A stretch of DNA of 64,000 bases, from positions 12,423-76,422 of the forward strand of contig CAKSWS010000004.1 in assembly GCA_934512155.1 (NCBI GenBank), read 5' to 3'. The stretch is from an uncultured Eubacterium sp. GTDB taxonomy: Bacteria > Bacillota > Clostridia > Oscillospirales > Acutalibacteraceae. The notes beneath the pieces are model-generated. The model was not told where the DNA came from and made no database searches. It saw only the letters and a program-made list of their open reading frames with translations. How positions within the stretch are numbered: the stretch's first letter is position 1; each line of letters starts with the position of its first letter. The position numbers and the translations under genes were made by a program. This document shows positions 27,789 through 35,777 of the stretch, piece after piece.

Positions 27789-28961
27789 TTATTTTAAGCC
27801 TAATTCGGCGTAAAGTGCGCTATTGTTTTGTATCTTATTTTGATTCACATTTTTAACTGTTTCGATTTCTGCTTTTATCATATTTTTTTGTCTAAATCCG
27901 TACATGGCAAATCTTTTAATCCAATAGTAAGGTAAAAGAACGGTACGGTTTTTCATTTGGGGGAATCGCATTGCCATTTCTTCTTTCCCCGGGAATGCTC
28001 TTCTCAGTAAGTACTTTGCCGGCGACACGTTGTTTTGCCCAGTCATGGCGGTATTGTTTGCAATAAAGTTTTCCGTGCTTCCGAAAACACCGCCGTTAAG
28101 TATGTATTTTGCAAATTTTTTTGTTAAATCGCTTTCAGCCGCTCTTTCTTTTTCGCTTTTCGTAAAAAGATAATTTGAAACTTTTAAAACTTCTTCTTCA
28201 AATTTATTAAGGTTTAACTGTGATAAATCTCTGTTAATAATTTTTCTGTTTAATTTTGAGGCAAATTTTTTATTAAAATAATAAACATCCAAAAAAGCAC
28301 GAATACCGATTCCGCCGCCGTGAAGCAGGTGTTTTGCAATGTGTGCAATCATAAATACATAAAAAAGTTCATTGTCAAATTTAAAAATGTTTTTATGGTT
28401 TTCATATGCAGCACATCTGTTCCACACATACATATTTGAATTGGGGTTAATAAATAAATCATTCCACTTTGTGTTGTTTGAAAATAACCCTTTGTGAATT
28501 TCAAAATGTACGCCGCCTTTTGAAAAGGTGTTTACCATAATATCGTGTTCTTCTTTATATTTAAAACTGTTAAAAATTTTTTTAATTTCTTTTTCGTCTT
28601 TAATAAGTGTAAGAATATCGGCATCGCCCATAGTTCTCATATCAGAACGTGGGTAATATTCTTTCATAACGGCACCTTTCATAATAATTGCGCTTATGCC
28701 GTTTTTTTCAAATTCATTTGTTATTTTGATTATTTCGCTTTTTTGTGTTTCATCTTCTGAAAATTGGAGGGCAACAAGTTGCTTTAATGAACTTAATAAA
28801 TCCTTGGGGCAAGTTCCGTTTGCTTTTGCAAATTCATATACAAATGATGAAATTTTGTGCAGTTCACCTATTTTTAAAAGTATTTTCCAATCAATGGGTA
28901 GGTGATAGGCATTGCCGTTGATTGCACATTGCAAAATGTTAATCAGTTCGTTGTTTGTCAT
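27789..28961 (-). CDS. NTP_transf_5-type nucleotidyltransferase family protein
   Basis: 390 residues from ATG 28961, which has AGAGGGGG upstream (the frame is open to 29030, without a better site). The motif MRTMGDADIL near residue 110 resembles the DxD metal-binding pair of the uncharacterised nucleotidyltransferase family PF14907, and HIAKHLLHGGGIGIRAFLDVYYF also fits it. This family is found in polysaccharide and peptide-modification loci and its substrate is unknown. It precedes the GH95 gene in the same direction, an unusual pairing. Confidence 0.75.
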   Translation of the reverse strand: MTNNELINILQCAINGNAYHLPIDWKILLKIGELHKISSFVYEFAKANGTCPKDLLSSLKQLVALQFSEDETQKSEIIKITNEFEKNGISAIIMKGAVMKEYYPRSDMRTMGDADILTLIKDEKEIKKIFNSFKYKEEHDIMVNTFSKGGVHFEIHKGLFSNNTKWNDLFINPNSNMYVWNRCAAYENHKNIFKFDNELFYVFMIAHIAKHLLHGGGIGIRAFLDVYYFNKKFASKLNRKIINRDLSQLNLNKFEEEVLKVSNYLFTKSEKERAAESDLTKKFAKYILNGGVFGSTENFIANNTAMTGQNNVSPAKYLLRRAFPGKEEMAMRFPQMKNRTVLLPYYWIKRFAMYGFRQKNMIKAEIETVKNVNQNKIQNNSALYAELGLK

Positions 28962-29001
28962 TCTACTGCCCCCTCTTTTTGTAATAATTTTACTAAAATA
29001 T

Positions 29002-29094
29002 ATTATACCAAAAAAGTGATTTTGTTTCAATAGTATAAAAAGTTAATTCGCCGTTTCTTTATACTGTTGTTTTTATTACAAATTTTGGTATAAT
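29002..29094. promoter_or_regulatory. Mirrored divergent promoters
   Basis: ATTATACCAAAA (29002-29013) and TTTTGGTATAAT (29083-29094) are exact 12-base inverted copies. Each places an extended -10 (TTGGTATAAT) facing outward, toward the nucleotidyltransferase on the left and the amidohydrolase on the right. -35 boxes are weak (TTGTTT near 29067 for the rightward one). Confidence 0.55.
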
Positions 29095-29131
29095 GTAATT
29101 ATTAATATGTTGTATGAAAGGCGGTTTTTTT

Positions 29132-30427
29132 ATGAAATATGCACTTGTTAACGGAATTATATTAAACGGTAATTATGATATGGTTCCTGTTAAAAATAAA
29201 ATAATATTTATAAATAACGGCGTTATTGAAAAAATAGCGGCAGAGGGTGAACCTGTTGCCGGTTATGAAATTATTGATATGAAGGGCAAATATGTTCTTC
29301 CCGGGCTTATTAATTTGCACGTTCATATTCCTGCAACCGGTAAGCCGAAAAAGAAGCAGGCAAATTTGCCGAAACTTGTTAAGTTTTTTACTTCAAATGC
29401 TTTTATGCGCCGTGTGGCGTATAAAGTAACAACGGCAACGGCGCAACAGGAACTGTTAAGCGGTGTAACTACAATCAGAACTGTGGGCGGTATTGCAGAT
29501 TTTGATTCAAAACTTCGAGATGAAATAAACAGCGGCAAAAAGCAAGGCCCTAAAATGATTGTTTCAAATATGGCGGTTTCTGTTCCCGGCGGTCATATGG
29601 CAGGTTCTTTGGCTTATGAGGCAAAAAGTGCCGATGAAGCTAAAATGTATGTAGATGAAATTGCCAAAACGAATCCCAACCTTATTAAACTTATGATAAC
29701 CGGCGGTGTTATGGATGCTAAGGTTAAAGGCGAGCCGGGTGAACTTAAAATGCCGCCTGAGTATGTAAAATCCGCTTGCGACGAGGCACATAAGTTAGGT
29801 TACAAAGTTGCCGCTCATGTTGAAAGCACACAAGGCGTAAAGGTGGCTCTTGAAAACGGTGTTGATACTATTGAACACGGTGCAGAGCCTACACCTGAAA
29901 TATTAGAATTGTTTAAAGCAAAAAATGCAGCTCTTGTTACAACGATTTCACCTGCATTTCCATATGCTATTTTTGATACAAGCGTAAGCCATGCTACAGA
30001 TGAGCAAAAGTTTAACGGCAACATTGTTTTAAACGGCATTGTGGATTGTGCAAAGGAATGCCTTAAAAACGGCGTTATGGTTGGTTTGGGTACAGATACA
30101 GGCTGCCCTTACATAACACATTATGATATGTGGCGTGAATTGAATTATTTTTGTAATTTCTGCGGTGTTTCAAGCAAATTTGCAATTTATACAGCCACAA
30201 AAGTTAATTCAGAAATCTTGGGATTAAGCGATAAAATAGGCACTTTGGAACAGGGGAAAGTTGCCGACATAATTGCTGTTGAAAAAAATCCTATTGATGA
30301 TATAACTGCTTTGCGCAACGTTTCTTTTGTTATGGCAAACGGTAAAATAGCAGATGTTTCAAAACTTAAGAAGGATAATGAAATTGAACGCCGGCTTGAT
30401 AAATACGTTAACTATAAATTAAATTGA
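29132..30427 (+). CDS. Amidohydrolase family protein (imidazolonepropionase-like)
   Basis: 431 residues from ATG 29132, with AAAGGCGG 7 bases ahead. Amidohydrolase metal ligands in order: HVH in LPGLINLHVHI near residue 58, a Lys in NLIKLMITGG near 186, His in VAAHVES and IEHGAEPT, and the catalytic Asp in VGLGTDTGCP near 322. It resembles the imidazolonepropionase/Xaa-Pro dipeptidase-like subgroup. The substrate is not predictable. It is followed 17 bases later by a methyltransferase gene on the same transcript. Confidence 0.85.
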   Translation: MKYALVNGIILNGNYDMVPVKNKIIFINNGVIEKIAAEGEPVAGYEIIDMKGKYVLPGLINLHVHIPATGKPKKKQANLPKLVKFFTSNAFMRRVAYKVTTATAQQELLSGVTTIRTVGGIADFDSKLRDEINSGKKQGPKMIVSNMAVSVPGGHMAGSLAYEAKSADEAKMYVDEIAKTNPNLIKLMITGGVMDAKVKGEPGELKMPPEYVKSACDEAHKLGYKVAAHVESTQGVKVALENGVDTIEHGAEPTPEILELFKAKNAALVTTISPAFPYAIFDTSVSHATDEQKFNGNIVLNGIVDCAKECLKNGVMVGLGTDTGCPYITHYDMWRELNYFCNFCGVSSKFAIYTATKVNSEILGLSDKIGTLEQGKVADIIAVEKNPIDDITALRNVSFVMANGKIADVSKLKKDNEIERRLDKYVNYKLN

Positions 30428-30444
30428 TTTTAGGAGATTGATTT

Positions 30445-31230
30445 ATGGGCGATTGGAATTCGGAACAGTATATGAAATTTAAAAGAGAGCGAACACAGCC
30501 CTCTGTTGATTTAATTAACAGGATCGGTGGTGATTTTAATCCTAAAACAGTGCTTGATTTGGGGTGCGGACCGGGAAACAGCACATTTGCTCTTTATAAC
30601 AAATTTGAAAACGCAAAAATCACAGGTGTTGACGGCTCCGAAAATATGCTTGAAAAGGCTCGCAAATCTTATGATTTTTTGAATTTTGAAAAATGTTTTT
30701 TGCCAATCGGATTAAATGAAATTGACGGCAGGTTTGATTTGATTTTTTCAAATGCTTGTATTCATTGGATACCCGAACAAGAAGAATTGTTAAATGCCGT
30801 CTTTGAAAAATTAAATAACGGCGGAAAATTTGCTGTTCAAATTCCTTTTATTCAGCAGGCTCCGTTTTATAAACTTTTGTATGCCATGATTAATGAAGAA
30901 AAATGGCAGAAATTACAATTAATAAATAATTTTCATAATTTAATGCCTGAGGAATATTTTGATATTTTGGCGTCTTTAAATTCGGATTTTGAAATTTGGC
31001 AAACAACTTATTATCATCGGGTGCCTGATTTTAACTCAATTGTTGAATGGTACAGGGGCAGTGGATTGCGACCTTATTTAGAAGTTCTTACAAACGATGA
31101 AAAACAGGTGTTTGAAAAGGAGCTTTTAGAAAAAATTAAAAATAATTATCCTGTTCAAAAAAACGGTGAAATTATTTTGAAAATGCCACGATTGTTCTTT
31201 ATTTTAAATAAAAATGGTAAAAATGCTTAA
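30445..31230 (+). CDS. Class I methyltransferase, trans-aconitate 2-methyltransferase-like
   Basis: 261 residues. It begins MGDWNSEQYMKFKRERTQPS, closely resembling the N-terminus of Tam. The SAM-binding loop is VLDLGCGPGNS near residue 37, with GVDGSENMLEKAR near 58, and SNACIHWIPEQ near 96 is the usual post-strand-4 motif. Tam methylates trans-aconitate, relieving inhibition of aconitase, but relatives act on other acids. AGGAG precedes the start. Co-transcription with the amidohydrolase is likely. Confidence 0.82.
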   Translation: MGDWNSEQYMKFKRERTQPSVDLINRIGGDFNPKTVLDLGCGPGNSTFALYNKFENAKITGVDGSENMLEKARKSYDFLNFEKCFLPIGLNEIDGRFDLIFSNACIHWIPEQEELLNAVFEKLNNGGKFAVQIPFIQQAPFYKLLYAMINEEKWQKLQLINNFHNLMPEEYFDILASLNSDFEIWQTTYYHRVPDFNSIVEWYRGSGLRPYLEVLTNDEKQVFEKELLEKIKNNYPVQKNGEIILKMPRLFFILNKNGKNA

Positions 31231-31236
31231 AAACTG

Positions 31237-31265
31237 TTGACAAATATACCGATTTTTTGTTTAAT
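31237..31265 (+). promoter_or_regulatory. Promoter of the GPH symporter with coiled-coil tail
   Basis: -35 TTGACA (31237-31242), 17-base spacer, -10 TTTAAT (31260-31265). Confidence 0.55.
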
Positions 31266-31331
31266 TAGTATAAGCGTGTATGCTTAGGGGTAAAAATTTA
31301 TGCCGTTTTAAATAACGGAAAAGGGGTAAAC

Positions 31332-33287
31332 ATGTCAAAAGCAGCAGAAAAGGTTAAAGGAATGGTTAGTTCCTTTAAAGAGCATTGGAATACTCCGCCT
31401 GAAGGCAGATATATTCCGTTTAAGGAAATTTTCGCTTACAGCGTGGGCGGTATCGGTGTTAAATCGGTAATTTATATTGTTTGTGATATAGGGTTGTCGG
31501 CAACAAGTCTTCTTGCCGGTTCGGCATTGGGTCTGAAAAACGGCGACCTTGTTAAATTAAGTTTAATTGCCACAATTATAGGCATGTTTTTAGGCCCTAT
31601 AAGAGGTCTCATAATTGATAATACAAGAAGCAGTAAAGGTAAATTCAGACCGTATTTGCTTTATACGGGTATTCCGTCGGGAATTATAGTAACCGTTTTT
31701 GCCTTTTTGCCGTTTAATTCGATGAATTACAACCAAAGATTGTGGGCTTTATTTATAACGTATATGTTGTTGCAGCTGTGTTATCCGTTTTATGACCAGG
31801 CTTATACCACTTTGGTTCAGGTAATGAGTCCGAATTCAACAGAGCGTGCGGATGTTATAACGGTTTCAACCTTTATTTATTCACTTGCTCCCACAATTAA
31901 AGGCTTTATTGTTCCTGTTATTGCAGGCTTTACAGGCGGTCTTGAGCATATTGACGCTTATCGTGTTATTATGCCGATATTCGGCCTCGGTGGTGCATTA
32001 ATCGGTATTTTAAGTTATAAAGGCACAAAAGAAAGAATAATTGTTTCAAAAGACTATACTCCCAAAGTTCCGTTTTTTAAGGGAATCGGCGCAGGTATTG
32101 CAAATAAATATCAATGGGCTCGCTCGCTTACATCTTGGTTTATTTTGCTTCAGGCAGGCGTTGGCAATATAACAACATGGTATTTTTATTATGGAATAAA
32201 AGATGTTCTTAATCTTTCTACGGAGCAACAGGGAGTTTTAAACGGCACTTTAATGACCGTTTTCGGTGCTGCCGCCACTCCTGCTATGTTGCTTTCACCT
32301 TTTTTAATAAGAAAAATAGGTAAGCGTAATTATTATATAATGTATATGGTATGCAGCACTTTGTGCTTTGTTGGTATGTATTTGTTTATTGAACAAATTT
32401 GGGTGTTGTTTGCCTTTGTTTGGATAAGAGGTTTCTTTAATACATTTACAATTATTGCCGACGGTGCAATGAATGCCGATGTGCTGGATTATCAGCAATA
32501 TAAAACAGGCGAGAGGCTTGAGGGCCTTATGAGCCAGTTTGTTGGTATTATCGGCACATTCGTTTCTATGGGTGTTACATATTTTACTCAAACAATCATT
32601 ATGCAAAATCATTTTGGTTTAACTGATAATTACGACGATTTGTATATGGCATCCTTCCGTGAGCCGCTTTCAAAGGGTATGATTGTTATTGCTATTGTAG
32701 GTTATGTGCTTGCCCTTATTCCGTTTATTACAATGTATACTTTAACAGAGGAAGAACACGAATCTCACATAAAGGTGCTTAAAATTCGTGCCGCTTTAGA
32801 AGATTATGCCACAAACAGCCTTTCAGAAGGCGAACTTGAAGAGGCAAAGGAAATATATGCTTGTGCAGTTCGTGATTTGGCACAGTGTAAGGAAAAAATA
32901 TTATCCGCAAAGAGTAAAGAAAAAAGAAAATTACAAAATCAAATTAAAGCTTTGGAAATAGTTGTTAATGAAAAAAATCGTTTTTCAGAGCCTAAAATGG
33001 TTAAAAAAACAAATAAAGCACAAGAATTATTATCTCATACGGTTGAGGAACTTTATAATATCAGCGAACCGTCTATGGATAAATACAATGCCGCAAATGC
33101 AATGAGTGAAAATACAAAGGAAGAAGCGAAAGCCAAAGCAGCCGCTTTGAAAGAGGCTTCAAAGGAACTTGATAAGTTTAATAAAAAGGCTTATGAGTAT
33201 ATTCAGGCAAGAAAACTTGTTAAGCAGCTTGAATATTATGCGCATTGGAATTCTATTTTTAATGAAACTGCCTCTGTTGCAGATTAA
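31332..33287 (+). CDS. GPH-family symporter with C-terminal coiled-coil extension
   Basis: 651 residues. The first 470 or so are a GPH-type MFS transporter (IPFKEIFAYSVGGIGVKS, LIIDNTRSSKGKFRPYLLY, DYQQYKTGERLEG). After the last helix (ALIPFITMYTL) comes a charged, helical region of about 180 residues, rich in Lys, Glu and Ala with heptad-like spacing, in the cytoplasm. The usual family length is 450-500, so this tail is an addition. It is transcribed alone between its own promoter and terminator. Substrate unknown. Confidence 0.88.
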   Translation: MSKAAEKVKGMVSSFKEHWNTPPEGRYIPFKEIFAYSVGGIGVKSVIYIVCDIGLSATSLLAGSALGLKNGDLVKLSLIATIIGMFLGPIRGLIIDNTRSSKGKFRPYLLYTGIPSGIIVTVFAFLPFNSMNYNQRLWALFITYMLLQLCYPFYDQAYTTLVQVMSPNSTERADVITVSTFIYSLAPTIKGFIVPVIAGFTGGLEHIDAYRVIMPIFGLGGALIGILSYKGTKERIIVSKDYTPKVPFFKGIGAGIANKYQWARSLTSWFILLQAGVGNITTWYFYYGIKDVLNLSTEQQGVLNGTLMTVFGAAATPAMLLSPFLIRKIGKRNYYIMYMVCSTLCFVGMYLFIEQIWVLFAFVWIRGFFNTFTIIADGAMNADVLDYQQYKTGERLEGLMSQFVGIIGTFVSMGVTYFTQTIIMQNHFGLTDNYDDLYMASFREPLSKGMIVIAIVGYVLALIPFITMYTLTEEEHESHIKVLKIRAALEDYATNSLSEGELEEAKEIYACAVRDLAQCKEKILSAKSKEKRKLQNQIKALEIVVNEKNRFSEPKMVKKTNKAQELLSHTVEELYNISEPSMDKYNAANAMSENTKEEAKAKAAALKEASKELDKFNKKAYEYIQARKLVKQLEYYAHWNSIFNETASVAD

Positions 33288-33305
33288 GCGATTGCTTATA
33301 AAATT

Positions 33306-33340
33306 AAGGACTCCCCATGTTATAAAGGGGAGTCCTTTTC
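33306..33340 (+). terminator. Terminator of the extended GPH symporter gene
   Basis: AAGGACTCCCC (33306-33316) pairs with GGGGAGTCCTT (33327-33337), ending in a short T-run. Confidence 0.85.
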
Positions 33341-33386
33341 GTTTCACGGCTTTATTTAAATATAAACTGCAATTCGTATTTATCAG

Positions 33387-33418
33387 TTAAAATATAGCGT
33401 AAACACACTATATTTTAA
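33387..33418. repeat. Inverted repeat before the DUF4417 locus
   Basis: Perfect 11-base arms TTAAAATATAG (33387-33397) and CTATATTTTAA (33408-33418), 8 bases before a TTGACA (33427-33432) that is the likely -35 of the next gene; its -10 (TAATCT, 33450-33455) is poor. The repeat could be an activator site. Confidence 0.5.
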
Positions 33419-33483
33419 AAAAATGCTTGACAAAAGCGAAGTTCATCTGTAATCTGTGAGCTTATCCTTAAAGGGATAAAAAT

Positions 33484-34794
33484 ATGATTGGAGATGATTT
33501 TATTACAAGCTATGAATTCAGAAACGATGCAATGTTTTTGAGAAATCAATTTAAAAGCGTTGGTATGTTCAAACTGCCGCTTGTTAAAAAACAAGAAATC
33601 AGTCTTGAAGATGTAAATTTAATAGGTTATGATAAAGTTAATCAAAGTAATGATTACAAAAGTATAGTACATTTCTTTCTTGACGATTATAAGTTTGAGA
33701 GCATATATAACAACCCTGAAAAGAAAATTGAAGCGTTAAGGCAATTTAAAGCGGTGCTTACACCAGATTTCAGTATGTTTGTTGAAATGCCTATTGCATT
33801 GCAACTTTTTGCTACGTTTAAAAACAGGTGGACAGGTGCATATTTGCAACAGCAGGGCATAAAGGTGATTCCAACCGTTCGGTGGGGAGACCTTACGAGC
33901 TTTAATTTCTGCTTTGACGGAATTGAAAAAGGCAGTATAGTTGCCGTTTCAACAATAGGTGTTAAAAAGCAAAAATCACATTTTATGCTTGGTTACGATG
34001 AAATGTTAAGCAGAATTAAGCCGAGTAAAATTATTTGTTACGGCAAGCCTTTTGATGAAATGAAAGGCGATATAATCGAAGTTGATTATGCCCAAACGAA
34101 TAATTTGCAAAAATCAAACACCGATTTGTATATCAAAACCTTTTACGGTTATGTTGATAACTCATATGTGAAAGGCGGCGGCTCTGCAAGCGGACAAATT
34201 TCCGGTAATCCTGAGGCGGAAAACTCATGGGTACCTAAAGATGAAGATGCTAAAAGATTTTTAGGAAAACCTGGAGAAATTAAAAGAACTTTTATTTCAA
34301 CTAAAAAGGGCGGCTATTGGGTTGAAACAAAAATAGGGCGTGACGGTAGAGCTACAAAAGAACGTCAATATACCGATCATGGAAGAGCCGATAAACATTC
34401 AAATCCGCATGATAATATTATCGGATGGAAAGAAAATGGCGAACCAAATTGGAGCAAAGAAATCAATTATTATGGTGAGGAAATACCAGAATTTAAATAT
34501 TTCAAAATTACAGGAGTGGTCAAAATGGATAATGTTTACAACGGCAATTTTAAGAGCAAAGAGGAATTTGAATCTGTAATCGGCAGAGGGTGCGAATTAG
34601 GCTTTGAATGGAAAGGTCATGAATACTGCATTTTTAGGCAAAATGATAATACGTGGTTTTTTGGATTGACAGGCACTGATACAAGCAAAGATATTTCCTT
34701 AAAAACTCTTGATGACGTTATGAATTATGAAATTGACGGCGAAAGGCTTGTTGATATCTGCACAAAATTCACTGTCATTGAAAGAACGTTTTAA
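33484..34794 (+). CDS. DUF4417 protein with His-rich segment and extra C-terminal domain
   Basis: 436 residues in three parts. Residues 1-215 match DUF4417, a family common in phages and Firmicute accessory regions (PDFSMFVEMP, VRWGDLTSFNFCFDGIEKGS, STIGVKKQKSHFMLGYDEML, KIICYGKP). After a Gly/Ser linker (GGGSASGQ) comes a His-rich segment near residues 285-325 with ATKERQYTDHG and DKHSNPHDN. The last 90 residues form a separate domain (EEFESVIGRGCELGFEWKGHEYCIF). No signal peptide or membrane helix. AAGGGA lies ahead of ATG 33484. The function is unknown; the His-rich part could bind metal. Fragments related to two of its parts follow directly. Confidence 0.7.
   Translation: MIGDDFITSYEFRNDAMFLRNQFKSVGMFKLPLVKKQEISLEDVNLIGYDKVNQSNDYKSIVHFFLDDYKFESIYNNPEKKIEALRQFKAVLTPDFSMFVEMPIALQLFATFKNRWTGAYLQQQGIKVIPTVRWGDLTSFNFCFDGIEKGSIVAVSTIGVKKQKSHFMLGYDEMLSRIKPSKIICYGKPFDEMKGDIIEVDYAQTNNLQKSNTDLYIKTFYGYVDNSYVKGGGSASGQISGNPEAENSWVPKDEDAKRFLGKPGEIKRTFISTKKGGYWVETKIGRDGRATKERQYTDHGRADKHSNPHDNIIGWKENGEPNWSKEINYYGEEIPEFKYFKITGVVKMDNVYNGNFKSKEEFESVIGRGCELGFEWKGHEYCIFRQNDNTWFFGLTGTDTSKDISLKTLDDVMNYEIDGERLVDICTKFTVIERTF
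33817..34049 (+). repeat. DUF4417 core repeat, copy 1
   Basis: This 233-base segment of the intact gene is repeated at 35371-35603 with no gaps and about 25 differences by hand count (about 89% identity). Confidence 0.85.
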
Positions 34795-34820
34795 CACTTG
34801 AGGAATGGTATGAAATATGG

Positions 34821-35375
34821 ATGGAATCATTCTGTAAAGCAAGTGTAAAAGAATATACTGAAAACGGATATAAGCAATATTTTAATGCTAAGATAATATC
34901 AAAAATAGGCGAAAATGGAAAAGCTGTCAAAGAAAGGCACTATTCTGATCATAAAAAAGGGCATAAGCATTCTAATCAACATGACCATAATATTGATTGG
35001 AGCAACGGACATCCAAATTTATCTTCACCGATAAATTATTCAAAAGATAACATTCCCGAACTTAAATCAAAGGAGATATTAAAATTGTACACAAAAAATG
35101 ACCATATTCTTGAATACCCCCAATACAAGGATGTAAACGATTTTAAGGAAAGCTTAATTCACGGCAGAGAAATTGTAATCAAGTGGGGCGGAATTGAATA
35201 TTTGATAGAATACGAAAACGATTCTATGAGCGATTTTTCTATATGCGAAGCAAGCAAACCAGAAACCGAAGTTTATTTTAGGTCGGTTGATGAATTGTTA
35301 AATTCAAAATTAAATTCAGATACTTGCCTAAAGGATATAATTACAAAAGCAGAAATCACTTGGAGAAATATTTAA
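34821..35375 (+). CDS. Unknown protein related to the C-terminal half of the DUF4417 protein
   Basis: 184 residues. Residues 33-75 repeat the His-rich motif of the upstream gene (AVKERHYSDHKK, KHSNQHDHNIDW). Residues 90-184 are a diverged copy of its last domain (DFKESLIHGREIVIKWGGIEYLI). It lacks the DUF4417 part. The first 30 residues, and the in-frame codons before the start (from 34795, LEEWYEIWMESF), look like the SAM-like core-binding domain of a tyrosine recombinase, which suggests a fusion. The ribosome site is weak (AGGA 16 bases ahead of ATG 34821). It may be a real gene or a leftover of recombination. Confidence 0.55.
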   Translation: MESFCKASVKEYTENGYKQYFNAKIISKIGENGKAVKERHYSDHKKGHKHSNQHDHNIDWSNGHPNLSSPINYSKDNIPELKSKEILKLYTKNDHILEYPQYKDVNDFKESLIHGREIVIKWGGIEYLIEYENDSMSDFSICEASKPETEVYFRSVDELLNSKLNSDTCLKDIITKAEITWRNI

Positions 35376-35603
35376 AAACAGGTGGGTCAGTGCATATTTG
35401 CAACAGCATGGTATAAATGTGATTCCAAACGTCCGTTGGGGCGATTTAACAAGCTTTAATTTCTGCTTTGACGGAATTGAAAAAAGCAGTATAGTTTCCG
35501 TTTCAACAATAGGGGTTAAAAAACAAAAATCCCATTTTATGCTTGGCTATAATGAAATGTTAAGCAGAATTAAACCGAGTAAAATTATTTTTTACGGCAA
35601 GCC
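35371..35603 (+). repeat. DUF4417 core repeat, copy 2
   Basis: Gap-free partner of 33817-34049, same strand and equal length. Its left edge is the exact point where the preceding reading frame ends. Confidence 0.85.
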
Positions 35604-35661
35604 ACTCAGAGAAATTATTGACGATGTTTTTGTGTGCTTTGATGATAGGAATAACAAGTAA
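35371..35661 (+). pseudogene. Truncated DUF4417 copy
   Basis: From FKNRW (35371) the frame matches residues 112-189 of the 33484 gene (VRWGDLTSFNFCFDGIEK, KSHFMLGYNEML), then ends after a different tail at 35661. The first 110 or so residues are missing, and the join to the preceding gene falls at the shared TTTAAAAACAGGTGG. An in-frame TTG at 35398 exists but has no ribosome site. It is best read as a 5'-truncated remnant. Confidence 0.75.
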
Positions 35662-35777
35662 GTTGTTAAATTAAAATATTTGGCAGTGTTGTTAATTATA
35701 AAATTTACAATATTACCTTCTGTTTATTGATGGTTTAAAATTAAGTGATATAATTAAACTTTAAGGGGATGAATATT

